A stretch of 64,000 nucleotides of DNA, from positions 32,780 through 96,779 of the forward strand of contig PMLO01000090.1 in assembly GCA_003158895.1 (NCBI GenBank). The letters are read 5' to 3'. Below the pieces are notes generated by a model. It saw only the letters and a list, made by a program, of their open reading frames with translations. It was not told the origin of the DNA and ran no database searches. Shown piece after piece: positions 44,391 through 53,653 of the stretch. Source of the DNA: Propionibacteriaceae bacterium (GTDB taxonomy: Bacteria > Actinomycetota > Actinomycetes > Propionibacteriales > Propionibacteriaceae). The first letter of the stretch is position 1. Every line of letters begins with the position of its first letter. The position numbers were made by a program, and so were the translations under genes.

Positions 44391-45061
44391 GCGTCGGCCT
44401 GCCGGCGTTGCCGCCGCGAGCCCGCCGCCGCACGGAACGGCCAGCCTGGCAGGGCCAGGCGGTCGTCGTCGCGATGGTCGTCGTGTTGATCGTCGGCGCC
44501 GGGTGGGTGGGCGCTGCCGTCGTGACAGCGCCAGTGTCCGCAGCGTCGACCACGGTGGCAACGATCACCGCCGTGACGACCGCCACGGCGATGACCACAG
44601 TCACCGCGCCTGCGCCAGAAACGCCGCTCTCAGCGGCGCCGACTGACACCACCACGACTACGGCACCGATCCAGGCGCCGGCGCCGGCGCCGGCGAAGAC
44701 CACCACGGCGGCGGCACGGAAGACAACGACAGCACCAGCCGCCCCCGCGAAGACGACTGCTGCGCCGGCGCCGGCGCCGGCGGCTCACCATGTGTCGGCG
44801 TCGCTTGCGGCGTCCGGAGGTGGCGGGGCGATCACAGCGACGGTGACGGTGACTAGTGATGCCGCGACAGCGGCGGTGACGATCTCCGCCACATCCCCCG
44901 GGAAAGCAACTGCGTCGGCGAGCAAGACGGTCACTGTCAGCGGCGGCACAGGCAGCTGGACAACCACGTTGCACCCCGGTTCCGGGACGTGGTCGGTGTC
45001 GGCGTATGTGTCGTGCAGTTCGGGATCTGTCACCACCGGCACCTTCACACTAGGAGTCTGA
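44387..45061 (+). CDS. Membrane-anchored surface protein with Thr/Ala/Pro linker
   Basis: A 224-residue protein: basic N-terminus (RARRRTERPAWQG), one helix (VVVAMVVVLIVGAGWVGAAV), a long linker with KTTTAA and PAPAP units, and a C-terminal Ig-like domain of about 80 residues (VSASLAASGGGGAITATVTV). The linker composition is close to that of the lipoprotein at 35070, suggesting two proteins of one surface complex. GTG at 44387 overlaps the upstream stop (GTGA). Confidence 0.65.
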   Translation: MSVGLPALPPRARRRTERPAWQGQAVVVAMVVVLIVGAGWVGAAVVTAPVSAASTTVATITAVTTATAMTTVTAPAPETPLSAAPTDTTTTTAPIQAPAPAPAKTTTAAARKTTTAPAAPAKTTAAPAPAPAAHHVSASLAASGGGGAITATVTVTSDAATAAVTISATSPGKATASASKTVTVSGGTGSWTTTLHPGSGTWSVSAYVSCSSGSVTTGTFTLGV

Positions 45062-46762
45062 ATGCGGCCTCTTCCGCCACTACCCAACAAGCCGACCGTC
45101 CCCGACGCGGCACCCATTCCGCCTTCCTCGGCATCGCCTGGCCCGGTCGAGGGGTGGAGCTGGCCGGCGGCACCCGCCGCGGCGCCCACCTCCCCGGCGG
45201 GTCCGGTGCTGGTGGGTCCGTCGACGGTGGATCCGGGTGCGACGACGCTGGCCGGGTCGGGGTTCATCCCGGCCGGGGACCGCAGCGCGTTGCGTGCAGC
45301 TCGTCGGCTGGCGACACGCCGCGAGGCTGCGACCAGGTCGGCCCGGGCCGAGTTGGTCAAGGGCGAGAAGGCGCGCGACATGGCGGAGAACCGGAGCGTG
45401 GACTGGTTACCGCGGCGGGGCACGAAGGGTCCCGATGCGGGTCGAACGGTCGGCAGGTTGCGGCTGAGGCCGCACAAGGCGACCAGTGATGTGCTGTCGG
45501 TCGCGTACCCGTTCTTGGCTGAGGCCGGGATCGGGTCGTCCGGTCCGTGGATCGGTACCGACTCGTGGTCGGGGTCGTCGTTCTGCTTCGACCCGTGGGA
45601 GCTGTACAAGCGGGGCGTGCTGACGAACCCGAACGTGTTGCTGGCCGGGGTGATCGGCCGCGGGAAGACGACCTTGTCGGCGTCGCTGGTTGTCCGGTCG
45701 CTCGCGTTCGACCGGCAGGCGTTCATCCCCGGTGATCTGAAGGGCGAATGGGCGTTCCTGGTCCACGCGCTCGAGGAGATGGCTGCCAGGCGCGAGAAGC
45801 GGTTCTCGGGGGCCGTGTTGGCGTTGGGTCCTGGCATGGCCACCCGGTTGAACCCGCTCGACGCCGGACCTCGGCCGGCCATGATGATCGGCCCGACTGG
45901 GGGCCGGGAAGCGATGACTGACCAGGCATGGACCGACATCGTCCACAACCGCCGTTCTGCGCTGCTGACGGCGCTCGCGATCACGGGCACCGGCCGGGAC
46001 CTGTCACCGGTCGAAGGGACCGCGTTGGCTGCCGGGCTGGTGGAGGCCGAACGCCGCCCTGATCCGATGCTGCCGCATGTGGTGGCAGCACTGCTGGACC
46101 CGCCCGTCGATGGTGTCCGGGGCTCGACCCGCGCGCAGCTGATCGAAGACGGCCGCCCGGTCGCCCACGCCCTGCTGGCCTTGGTCGAAGGAGACCTGAA
46201 GGGCATGTTCGACGGTGCGTCGACGACGACGTTGGACACGACGTGCGACATCACCGTCGCGGACCTGTCGCGGATCCACGGGTCTGACACCCGCCTGGCG
46301 TTGGTGCAGACGTGCGTGTCGTCATGGATGGAAGCCGCGCTGATGGACCCGGAGTCGCCGAACAGGTGGGTCGTCTACGACGAGGCGTGGCGGCTGATGC
46401 GGCTGCCGGCGCTGCTGAGCCGGATGCAGTCGCAGTGGAAGCTGTCGCGGGCGCTCGGTATCGCGAACCTGCTCGTGATCCACCGCCTGTCCGACCTCGA
46501 CTCGGTCGGCGACGAAGGCTCGTCGATGCGTGAGCAGGCGCTCGGGCTGCTCGCCGACTGCTCGTCGCGGATCCTCTACGCCCAAGAAGCCGACCAGGCG
46601 GCAAAGACCGGTGCGTCGATCGGCCTGACGACGACGGAGATGGACCAGCTGTCAGCGCTCGACAAAGGCGAAGGGCTGTGGAAGCTCGGCGGCCGGTCGT
46701 TCATGGTCCGCCACCGAGTACCCGCCTCAGAGTTGACGCTCCTGCCAGATCGGATGCGGTGA
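45062..46762 (+). CDS. VirB4/TraC-type T4SS ATPase
   Basis: A 566-residue ATPase with a Pro-rich N-terminus. Walker A is GVIGRGKTT (about residues 195-203), Walker B is WVVYDEAWRLM (about 436-446), and SRALGIANLLVIHRLSDL, then ALGLLADCSSRILYAQ, match the motor part of VirB4 proteins. It is shorter than classic VirB4 (about 800), missing most of the N-terminal domain, which the SCO6880-like protein may replace. It abuts the previous stop (TGAATG) and overlaps the next gene by one base. Confidence 0.85.
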   Translation: MRPLPPLPNKPTVPDAAPIPPSSASPGPVEGWSWPAAPAAAPTSPAGPVLVGPSTVDPGATTLAGSGFIPAGDRSALRAARRLATRREAATRSARAELVKGEKARDMAENRSVDWLPRRGTKGPDAGRTVGRLRLRPHKATSDVLSVAYPFLAEAGIGSSGPWIGTDSWSGSSFCFDPWELYKRGVLTNPNVLLAGVIGRGKTTLSASLVVRSLAFDRQAFIPGDLKGEWAFLVHALEEMAARREKRFSGAVLALGPGMATRLNPLDAGPRPAMMIGPTGGREAMTDQAWTDIVHNRRSALLTALAITGTGRDLSPVEGTALAAGLVEAERRPDPMLPHVVAALLDPPVDGVRGSTRAQLIEDGRPVAHALLALVEGDLKGMFDGASTTTLDTTCDITVADLSRIHGSDTRLALVQTCVSSWMEAALMDPESPNRWVVYDEAWRLMRLPALLSRMQSQWKLSRALGIANLLVIHRLSDLDSVGDEGSSMREQALGLLADCSSRILYAQEADQAAKTGASIGLTTTEMDQLSALDKGEGLWKLGGRSFMVRHRVPASELTLLPDRMR

Positions 46763-47556
46763 TGAAGAACGAAGTGGAGGCTGGCCATCTGTTCGACGGT
46801 GAGCCGGTGTACCTGGTCCACATGAGGACCCCGCGAGAGCGCCGTCGGTCACGCCGGACAGCCGGCGACGAACGGTTCGCCTCGCCCATGGTCGACGCGC
46901 TGCTGACCAGCGACTTCAGCGAGGGGTACGACGTCCCGCAGCGGGACCCTTTCACCGGGCAGTACCGGGTGATTGTGCGCCTGGTCGATGGCAGGACGGT
47001 CCTGTGCAACCGGTGGAGCCTGGCGCATGCCCGGTCCTGCCCGAAGTGCGAGCAGAGGTGGAAGGACGCCGAGTACGCCCTGACTCATCAGACCCCTGAG
47101 GGGGGACTGCGGTCCACGATCGTCGCGAACCTGAGCGAGTTCCGCCGGCATGACTACTACATGGCGGACGCCCTGGACCTGACGTTCGAGCGAGACGACG
47201 TCGAGGTGGCCGGGATGCTCGACACCGAGGAGTTCGGCATGTACCTGATCACCATTCAGGCGTGGGAGGTGGCCGACCGGACAGCGCGTGCGCAAGCGAC
47301 GGAGACGGCCACGGACTGGCTCGTGCGGTGCGCGGGTGCTGTCGGTGGCCGACCGGTGAGCGCCGAGCAGGTGTCTGCCGTCCGAGCTTCCGTCGACTCG
47401 CATCTCGCCGACGACGTGTGGGCCGCGACCATCATCAACGAGTGGTCGGCGACCATGTCGATGGTGGCGGATCCGCTGTGGACCCAAATGCCCGTGGCCG
47501 CACCGGACGCGCTCACCACCGGTGCCCGATCGGGGACGGTTGAGGGCGAACTGTGA
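46762..47556 (+). CDS. Hypothetical transfer-operon protein
   Basis: A 264-residue soluble protein with no recognised family. Two Cys in HARSCPKCEQRW plus one in VLCNRW may bind metal. The rest is helical (ATETATDWLVRCAGAVGG). It overlaps the VirB4-like gene by one base, so it is co-translated with the ATPase. The last 30 bases hold the left box of motif copy 4. Confidence 0.55.
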   Translation: MKNEVEAGHLFDGEPVYLVHMRTPRERRRSRRTAGDERFASPMVDALLTSDFSEGYDVPQRDPFTGQYRVIVRLVDGRTVLCNRWSLAHARSCPKCEQRWKDAEYALTHQTPEGGLRSTIVANLSEFRRHDYYMADALDLTFERDDVEVAGMLDTEEFGMYLITIQAWEVADRTARAQATETATDWLVRCAGAVGGRPVSAEQVSAVRASVDSHLADDVWAATIINEWSATMSMVADPLWTQMPVAAPDALTTGARSGTVEGEL

Positions 47557-47559
47557 AGA
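47529..47559 (+). promoter_or_regulatory. Two-part transfer-gene motif, copy 4
   Basis: GATCGGGGACGGTT (47528-47541), then exactly 11 bases and GTGAAGA (47553-47559). The GTG opens a 12-codon frame (VKTNTNTRWDPQ) whose TGA overlaps the ATG of the next gene at 47588. Confidence 0.55.
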
Positions 47560-47587
47560 CCAACACCAACACCCGATGGGACCCGCA

Positions 47588-47938
47588 ATGAGCGACAACC
47601 TGCCCGGTAGGCCCATGCTGCGGTGGCCGGCTTACCAGCCGACGCGCCTCGGACTCGTCTACGCCTCGATCACAGGAACGACACTGGCGGTGCTGCGCGG
47701 GACGCTGCAGACCCTGAGAGTGACGATCGCACTTGGGGCCGCCTACACCATCGTCGAGCTCGGCAACATCGTTGAGCTGATCCATGACAACTGGGCGACG
47801 TTCGTCGCCTCGTCGCCGGGGGTGATCATCACCTTCGCGCTCGGGATGACCGTCATATGCGCCGGGGTCGCCGTCCACGGAATGGCGCTCCGAATGCTGA
47901 GCAGAGAGCTGGCGGCCCTACCCAGGTACCGCCGGTGA
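47588..47938 (+). CDS. Small membrane protein of the transfer operon
   Basis: A 116-residue protein with two hydrophobic segments (TLRVTIALGAAYTIVELGNI and SSPGVIITFALGMTVICAGV) and basic ends. No family known. It follows the putative 12-codon leader with an ATGA overlap, which would couple its translation. Position between the ATPase and coupling-protein genes suggests a minor T4SS membrane part. Confidence 0.55.
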   Translation: MSDNLPGRPMLRWPAYQPTRLGLVYASITGTTLAVLRGTLQTLRVTIALGAAYTIVELGNIVELIHDNWATFVASSPGVIITFALGMTVICAGVAVHGMALRMLSRELAALPRYRR

Positions 47939-47970
47939 GCGCCGCCCCCTGACCGCGAGCATGTGGGACC

Positions 47971-48002
47971 GATCGGGGACGGTTTCGGGGGATCAGTGAA
48001 GA
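47971..48002 (+). promoter_or_regulatory. Two-part transfer-gene motif, copy 5
   Basis: GATCGGGGACGGTT (47971-47984), then exactly 11 bases and GTGAAGA (47996-48002). It is the closest match to copy 4 (both have CCGATCGGGGACGGTT). The GTG is in frame with the gene that starts at 48020. Confidence 0.55.
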
Positions 48003-48019
48003 CCAGGGAAGGAAGTCAC

Positions 48020-48394
48020 GTGGAGGTTGTCGTGCCTGCTGAGGGCAGGTTGGCGTTGCTGGTCGACGTGTCGGGCGACATCAGATCGGTGGGGTTGTCG
48101 GCGTCGTCTCCTGCTGCGTGGGCCGAGGAGCTGGCGGGCTTGTTGGGCCATAGCCAGTGGGTGACTCGTGAGGTGACGTGTGCGGATGCGGCGGTGCTGG
48201 TGTGGTCGGCGCAGGGCAGCCTGCCGCCGGTGAATGTGAGGGTGATGGTGATGCTGGCGGGGCTGGGTGAGCATGCGTGGCTGGCTCGTGGGCCGGTCCT
48301 GATGACCGGCCCGGCTGGTCCTGGCGGGATCCCCGGCCCGGTGTCGGCTGAGGTGGCTCACAGTCTGGTGTTTGGGGATGACCCTGATGAATGA
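48020..48394 (+). CDS. Hypothetical small transfer-operon protein
   Basis: A 124-residue soluble protein (VEVVVPAEGRLALLVDVSGD) of unknown function, ending in an acidic tail FGDDPDE. GTG at 48020 was chosen for its GGAAGGAAG ribosome-binding site; an in-frame GTG 24 bases upstream is the end of motif copy 5. It overlaps the start of the coupling-protein gene by 8 bases. Confidence 0.55.
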   Translation: MEVVVPAEGRLALLVDVSGDIRSVGLSASSPAAWAEELAGLLGHSQWVTREVTCADAAVLVWSAQGSLPPVNVRVMVMLAGLGEHAWLARGPVLMTGPAGPGGIPGPVSAEVAHSLVFGDDPDE

Positions 48395-50210
48395 TCCGGA
48401 CGCGGCGGCGGACGTAGGGATCTGGGCGCTTTTTGGGGTGCTGGGTGTCGGTATCGCGTTGGGGCTTGGCGGGTCGGTCGCGATTTGGGTGTTGACCGGG
48501 CATTGGCCGCACGCCGGCGTGTGGACGGGGCTGATGGTGTTGCTGCATCCGGGCAGTCCGTGGGTGGCGTGGCAGCAGCCGACAGGGCCGTTGTGGGCGT
48601 ATTGGCTGATTTCCGGTGTGGTCGGTCTGCTCGTGGTGTCGGTGCTGGTGTGGGTCGGTGTCCGGGTGTTCGGGTTGGGGTCGAAGCAGCTCGTCGATCC
48701 GGGCCGGCATCCGGATCGGGTTCCGGGGTTGGCGGGGGCGGCCGAGGTTCGTCGGGTCGCGGGCGATCGTCAGCTGCTGAAGGCGGCGAAGACGCTGCGG
48801 CCGTCGCTGGGCCGTTCGGCGAGGTTGACTGATGTGGGGTGGACGGTCGGTGTCGCGTGCGGGTTCCGGTGGTTCTCGATCCGTTTGCGGCGGCTGGTCG
48901 CGCATGGTGTTGCGGTGTGGGTGGGTGTGCGGGACTCGATCGTGGTTCTTGGAGCTCCCGGGTCTGGTAAGGGTTTGCATCTGGTGATGCGGGCGATTCT
49001 GGACGCACCGGGTGCGGTGATCACGACGTCTACCCGTCCGGACAATGCGCTGGTCACGATGACTGCTCGGGCAGATGGTGGGCGGCCGGTGATGGTGTTC
49101 GATCCGCAAGGCCTGGCGGCGGGTGTTCCGGGTGTGATGGCATGGTCGCCGATCCGGGGCTGTGAGCATCCGCGGACGGCGATGGTCCGTGCGGTCGCGT
49201 TGACTGCCGGGTCAGCGGACGGCACTGAAGACTCGAGCTACTGGGCGACACAGGCCGCGGGCGTGGTCCAAGGCCTGCTCCATGCCGCAGCGTTGGCGAA
49301 AGTCTCGACCCCTGAGCTGTGGTCGTGGACGTTGTCGCCAGGTAACGCCCGTACCGCGGTCGACATTCTGTCCAGCACGGCTGGTGCCGCGCCGGGTTGG
49401 GCGGGTGCGCTGCGGGGCGTGGTGGAGGGCGACCCGAGGCTTCGGGACAACATCTGGTCGGTGGTCACGGGCGCGTTCGCCGCAATGGCGGACCCGGACG
49501 TGCTGGCTGCCTGTACCCCGCCAGCGGGGGCGGCGTTCGACCCGGTGTCGTTCCTGCGTGACAAGGGGACGTTGTATCTGCTCGGTACCGCGTCGGGCGC
49601 GTCAGCGGCGGCGAACCTGATCGCCGCGCTGGTCGAAGACATTGTCGAGACGGGCCGGGTGTTGGCGGCCGCGTCGACTGGTGCCCGGTTGGATCCGCCG
49701 TGCGCGCTGGTGTTGGACGAGGCGGCGAACTATCCGCTGCCGAGCCTGCCGTCGTTGATGAGTGAGGGCGGCGGGACCGGGTTCACGATGTGGGTGTTCT
49801 TGCAGTCGCTCGCGCAGGCCCGCAAGAAGTGGGGCAAGGACGCGGCGGAAATCGTGTGGGACGCGGCGACGGTGAAGGTCATCCTCGGGGGTGGCGGGAA
49901 CGCCGACGACCTGAAGGACCTGTCGACGCTGATGGGACAGTATCGCGAGACCCGGGTGACGACGTCGGGCGGCCGCTCCGGTCGGGGCTGGTCAGAGTCG
50001 GTGCAGGATTCGCCGATCCTGGATCCGGGCCAGATCCGGCGGATCAAGTTCGGGTGGGGTCTGGTGCTGCTGCGTTCCGGTGCTCCGATCATGGCCAGGT
50101 TGCAGCGCTGGATCGACCGTGACGACGCCTCCCGGCTCACCACAGACCGTCGCCGGCTCGAGGAGCTGTTGCAGCGTGCCGCAGCGCAGAAGCCCGCCGG
50201 CCGTGCGTGA
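48387..50210 (+). CDS. Type IV coupling protein (VirD4/TraD/TraG family)
   Basis: A 607-residue membrane ATPase that should link the relaxosome to the channel. Two N-terminal transmembrane helices (VLGVGIALGLGGSVAIWVL and YWLISGVVGLLVVSVLVWV) precede the motor domain. Walker A is GAPGSGKG (residues 189-196), Walker B ALVLDEAANYP (about 440-450); ITTSTRPDNALVT and MWVFLQSLAQARKKWG are typical of TraG-like coupling proteins. ATG at 48387 has a GGGGA at good distance; an ATG 9 bases earlier is too close to it. It is longer than SpoIIIE-like Tra proteins of Streptomyces plasmids, so this is a true T4SS. Confidence 0.88.
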   Translation: MNDPDAAADVGIWALFGVLGVGIALGLGGSVAIWVLTGHWPHAGVWTGLMVLLHPGSPWVAWQQPTGPLWAYWLISGVVGLLVVSVLVWVGVRVFGLGSKQLVDPGRHPDRVPGLAGAAEVRRVAGDRQLLKAAKTLRPSLGRSARLTDVGWTVGVACGFRWFSIRLRRLVAHGVAVWVGVRDSIVVLGAPGSGKGLHLVMRAILDAPGAVITTSTRPDNALVTMTARADGGRPVMVFDPQGLAAGVPGVMAWSPIRGCEHPRTAMVRAVALTAGSADGTEDSSYWATQAAGVVQGLLHAAALAKVSTPELWSWTLSPGNARTAVDILSSTAGAAPGWAGALRGVVEGDPRLRDNIWSVVTGAFAAMADPDVLAACTPPAGAAFDPVSFLRDKGTLYLLGTASGASAAANLIAALVEDIVETGRVLAAASTGARLDPPCALVLDEAANYPLPSLPSLMSEGGGTGFTMWVFLQSLAQARKKWGKDAAEIVWDAATVKVILGGGGNADDLKDLSTLMGQYRETRVTTSGGRSGRGWSESVQDSPILDPGQIRRIKFGWGLVLLRSGAPIMARLQRWIDRDDASRLTTDRRRLEELLQRAAAQKPAGRA

Positions 50211-50580
50211 CCCTCGTCGCGGCGTGGCGTGGACGCAGGCTCGGGTTCGTCGCCGTTCGAAGTACTCGGCCTACATCACCAGCCCGGCCTGGTTCAGGCG
50301 GCGGGAGTCGTGGGTTGCCGCGTACACGTTGCGTCATGGGACAGGCCCGGTGTGCGCCGGCTGCGGCGGTGCCTGGTCGGTCGCGCACGGTGACCTGCAC
50401 CACATCACCTACGCCCGGCTGGGCGCTGAACACGACGCGGATCTTGTCGCGTTGTGTCGTGTGTGCCACTCCACGCTCCACGACCTGTGGGACGCCTCCC
50501 CCGCGTGGCGTCGTCTCGGGCGAGTCACGGCCACACGCGGAATCCTCGCTCTGCTGCGCACCCGAAAGGCGACCACATGA
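50203..50580 (+). CDS. HNH-type nuclease-like protein
   Basis: A 125-residue protein with an HNH-like zinc core: CAGCGGAWSVAHGD, LHHITYARLG, DLVALCRVCHSTLHD. The first His-Cys pair and the CxxCH pattern match small HNH endonucleases of phages and plasmids. GTG at 50203 overlaps the coupling-protein stop by 8 bases; a GTG at 50207 is in another frame. It could nick DNA or protect the element; nothing in the neighbourhood decides. Confidence 0.7.
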   Translation: MRDPRRGVAWTQARVRRRSKYSAYITSPAWFRRRESWVAAYTLRHGTGPVCAGCGGAWSVAHGDLHHITYARLGAEHDADLVALCRVCHSTLHDLWDASPAWRRLGRVTATRGILALLRTRKATT

Positions 50581-51134
50581 CCCTCTCGACGTCGATCGAC
50601 CCGGACGAGCCCACCGGCGCGGACACCTTGGTCCCTGAGCTGGCGGATGGTGACTCTTCCGCCCTTGACTTGGCGGCGCTGCTTGGTGGGCCTGACTTCG
50701 GCGGTTTGGGCGTCGGGCCGATCTACTGGCCGGACCTGTCGCCGGACGAGTATGGGGAGAAGCTGCGTGAGTTGGCGGTGTGGGTAGGTGGGTTGCAGGT
50801 CCGCTACCCGGAGATGGTGACGTTGCCGTTGTGCTGGTGGAAGCACAACTCGATCATCGAGCTGCTGTCGACGATGCGCGAGCATGAGCAGTTCTCGTAC
50901 TCGCGGGCCTCGCCCCCGCCGGCGTCCGCATCGTGGCAGCTGATCTTCCGGGACCTGGAAGCACGACTTCGCGACTGGATCCGGATGCTGCGGTGCAACA
51001 GCGACTACCGGGTCACTCACGACCACCTGATGCTGCCTACCCAGCCCCCGGACGGACTGGCTGACTGGCTGAAAGAAAGATCCGAACAACTCACACCCAC
51101 CGGAGAGGACATCACTCATGGCGATCAAAACTAA
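50577..51134 (+). CDS. DUF4913-like protein
   Basis: A 185-residue protein. The segment TLPLCWWKHNSIIELLSTMR, followed by WQLIFRDLEARLRDWIR, resembles the DUF4913 family found in many actinobacterial conjugative plasmids and elements; function unknown. It overlaps the HNH gene by 4 bases (ATGA) and the next gene by 17 bases. Confidence 0.65.
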   Translation: MTLSTSIDPDEPTGADTLVPELADGDSSALDLAALLGGPDFGGLGVGPIYWPDLSPDEYGEKLRELAVWVGGLQVRYPEMVTLPLCWWKHNSIIELLSTMREHEQFSYSRASPPPASASWQLIFRDLEARLRDWIRMLRCNSDYRVTHDHLMLPTQPPDGLADWLKERSEQLTPTGEDITHGDQN

Positions 51135-51600
51135 ATGGCTCGTCTCGCACGCCTGCGGGCATCAGGAGACCCACGACCTTGGCGGGAAGCCGGCCGACAA
51201 GCGAGCCGGGTATGCGGCCTGGCTGGCCCGGACAGATTGCCGTGCGTGCTGGCAGGCGTCCCGTACCCCGTCGAAGGAATGGCTCGCCGAGCAGGCGGCC
51301 GAGCTGGACACGTGGGAGACGACGGCGGAGATGCCGCCGCTGGAAGGCAGCGAGAAGGCGGTCACGTGGGGTCGGCAGTGCCGCCACGACCTGTTGGTCG
51401 GTGCGTACTCGGCGTTGGTCACCGACGCCGCCGACCTCGACGATGACTCGTGGCTGGCGCAGGTCGAGATCCCTGCGCGCCGGATCGGACGGGCGTCCTG
51501 GTGGATCGATAACCGTGACACCGACACGGTCGACATCCTCGAGCTCCTCGAGGTCGCTCAGGGCGATGAGACGGCGGGGATCTGCGAGAATCCCGCATGA
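51118..51600 (+). CDS. Hypothetical protein sharing a domain with the primase gene
   Basis: A 160-residue protein with an N-terminal zinc-like part (HACGHQE and CRACW) and a second part (EMPPLEGSEKAVTWGRQCRH, then IPARRIGRASWWIDNR). That second part matches by eye the N-terminal 110 residues of the downstream primase-like protein (ELPELTGVSTKAVDWGRQCR, PARKVTSASYWISHR). Stop and next start overlap by 4 bases. Confidence 0.6.
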   Translation: MAIKTKWLVSHACGHQETHDLGGKPADKRAGYAAWLARTDCRACWQASRTPSKEWLAEQAAELDTWETTAEMPPLEGSEKAVTWGRQCRHDLLVGAYSALVTDAADLDDDSWLAQVEIPARRIGRASWWIDNRDTDTVDILELLEVAQGDETAGICENPA

Positions 51601-53546
51601 CGAGCCCTGCCGGGTGGGTCGCCGGCCCTGACCCTGACCCCGCGGCGCGGCCTGTTGCGACCGCGTCGTCGTCGCCGGTGTCCCGCGCTGACCTGGAGGA
51701 GTGGGAAGTCGCAAACGAGCTGCCGGAGCTGACGGGTGTCAGCACGAAGGCAGTCGACTGGGGTCGGCAATGTCGCTACGACTGGCTGGTCCGCAGCGCG
51801 GCGGCGTGGGTCGGGGTCGCAGAGTCGAACGACCACTCCTGGTACAGCGACTACCGAGACCCGGCCCGGAAAGTCACGTCGGCGTCGTATTGGATCTCTC
51901 ACCGCACCGACCAGTTCGACTCCGCGGATCAGCTGAGTCCCGAGCCCGTCTCCGTCAGCTCGACCGCACCGGTCACCGCGGCCGGGCAGGCGCCGGCGAA
52001 TGCGGGGGCTGCGGATCTTGCCCGGGCGGCCGTCGATCAGAACACGATCGTCGAGGTGCTGGGCCGGATGGGTGTCTCCGCCCCGGCGGACTGGGACGGG
52101 TTGTCGGACTTCCGGGTTCCTGCCGCCGCTTTGGGCATGCCTCACGGCCCCGACGACGGGCAAGGTGTCACGATCCGTCCACGTACCGGCACCTGGATCG
52201 CGTGGCACGGCTACGAGCTCGCCAGCGGGACAGAGAAGAGCCCGTACCGCGGAGACGTCATCCGGCTGGTGCAGACAGCGGCCGGCATCACGTATCCGGC
52301 CGCGGTGCGGTTGCTGGCCAGTGAGGCAGAGATTCCGGTTGTCAGGCGTGAAGCGGATGCGCCGCTGGCGGGCAGATCAAAGTTCTGGGAGTCGCCCGTC
52401 CGCACGCGGACATCGTTGGCGGAAGTCCTGGACGTCAACCGGGCCGCGTGGGCTTTCTACACCGAGCCGGTGTTGGCGCAGCAGGCGGCACGGTACCTCG
52501 CCTCACGCAGCATCGACGTGACCGCGTTGGAACGCGAAGCGGGCCGGCCGTTGGCCGGGCACACGCCCGGCTCCACGACTGGGCTCGTGGATCATCTGCG
52601 GCAGGCCGGTTTCAGCGACGACGCGATGGTCGACGCGGGCTGGGCGAACCGCCGCCCTGACGCCACGGAGCTAACCGACAGGTTCCGGCATCGTCTCCTG
52701 ATCCCGTTCCGCGACGACCAGGACAACGTTCTGGGCGTCACAGGCCGGGACGTGACCGGGGTCGCGAAGGCGAAGTACCTGAACACGTCCGCCACGATCG
52801 CCTACGACAAGTCCGCCATCCTCTACAGACCCGTACGAGCCGCCCTGGACCCCGGAGCGACCGTGATCGCCGTAGAGGGAACCCTCGACGCGCTCGCGAT
52901 CTCCGCCGCGGCCGCCACCGCCGGCGTGAGCGCGAAGTTCGCCCCGTGCAGCCAGTCCGGGCTGTCGTTGACGACGAAGGTAGCGCCCGTGTTCTTCGGC
53001 CTGTCGGACAGTCCGCCGCTGGTCTGTGCTGACGGTGACCTCGCCGGCCGGACCGCGACGGAGAAGTGGGCGCGGCTCGCAATGGGCACCTACCACCGCG
53101 AAGTCCTCTGCCTGGCCCTACCCGGCGGAAAAGACCCGGCCGAGTGGCTCTCTGAGCACGGCACCGCCGGGCTCGCGACGTTCACTCGCCAAGCCACATA
53201 CAACACGGTCGTGGGCGTCCCCGCGGTATCGATGGCCCACCCGGTACACGCCGGCGAGTTCCTCGCCGCGGCGGAACTGGCGCGGCATCCGACGACAACG
53301 GAAACAGTCGCCGCCGAGACCCTGCCCGGACTGGCAGCCATCGCAGCGCAAGTCCCCGACCCGGCCGCGGTCAACAGGTTCGCGGCCGCGGCCGGGGCAA
53401 TCATCGCGGGAACCGTCGACAACAACGACGCGGCGGCACCATGGCGCACAGGCCAGCTCCTGCACCTCGTACAGCACGAGCTCCACGACGACCACCCCCA
53501 ACACACCCTGACCCTGACCGCCGCCCCGGCCCTTCATCAGATGTGA
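51597..53546 (+). CDS. Toprim-containing primase-like protein
   Basis: A 649-residue protein. Residues 30-110 share a domain with the gene before it. From about residue 140 there is a DnaG-like region (VDQNTIVEVLGRMGV; FRVPAAALGMPHG; GDVIRLVQTAAGITY), then the catalytic Toprim core: LLIPFRDDQDNVLGVTGRD, VIAVEGTLDALAI (Glu near residue 427) and VCADGDLAGRTATEKWA (DxD). A CHC2 zinc-finger like that of DnaG is not evident. It probably primes the strand received or left in conjugation. Confidence 0.78.
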   Translation: MTSPAGWVAGPDPDPAARPVATASSSPVSRADLEEWEVANELPELTGVSTKAVDWGRQCRYDWLVRSAAAWVGVAESNDHSWYSDYRDPARKVTSASYWISHRTDQFDSADQLSPEPVSVSSTAPVTAAGQAPANAGAADLARAAVDQNTIVEVLGRMGVSAPADWDGLSDFRVPAAALGMPHGPDDGQGVTIRPRTGTWIAWHGYELASGTEKSPYRGDVIRLVQTAAGITYPAAVRLLASEAEIPVVRREADAPLAGRSKFWESPVRTRTSLAEVLDVNRAAWAFYTEPVLAQQAARYLASRSIDVTALEREAGRPLAGHTPGSTTGLVDHLRQAGFSDDAMVDAGWANRRPDATELTDRFRHRLLIPFRDDQDNVLGVTGRDVTGVAKAKYLNTSATIAYDKSAILYRPVRAALDPGATVIAVEGTLDALAISAAAATAGVSAKFAPCSQSGLSLTTKVAPVFFGLSDSPPLVCADGDLAGRTATEKWARLAMGTYHREVLCLALPGGKDPAEWLSEHGTAGLATFTRQATYNTVVGVPAVSMAHPVHAGEFLAAAELARHPTTTETVAAETLPGLAAIAAQVPDPAAVNRFAAAAGAIIAGTVDNNDAAAPWRTGQLLHLVQHELHDDHPQHTLTLTAAPALHQM

Positions 53547-53578
53547 GCCGAGCCAGTGGCCGTGTACGAGGTATTCAT

Positions 53579-53653
53579 ATGACCGTTTCGGCTGAGCCGG
53601 TCCTGCTATTGGCGCCCTGGTCGATCTGTCCCCCCGGCGGGTCTGTGGCATGA
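53579..53653 (+). CDS. 24-codon small frame coupled to the zinc-finger gene
   Basis: MTVSAEPVLLLAPWSICPPG and four more residues, with GAGG 10 bases upstream and a stop overlapping the next ATG (ATGA). It fits the other short coupled frames of this element and may be a leader peptide. Confidence 0.4.
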   Translation: MTVSAEPVLLLAPWSICPPGGSVA

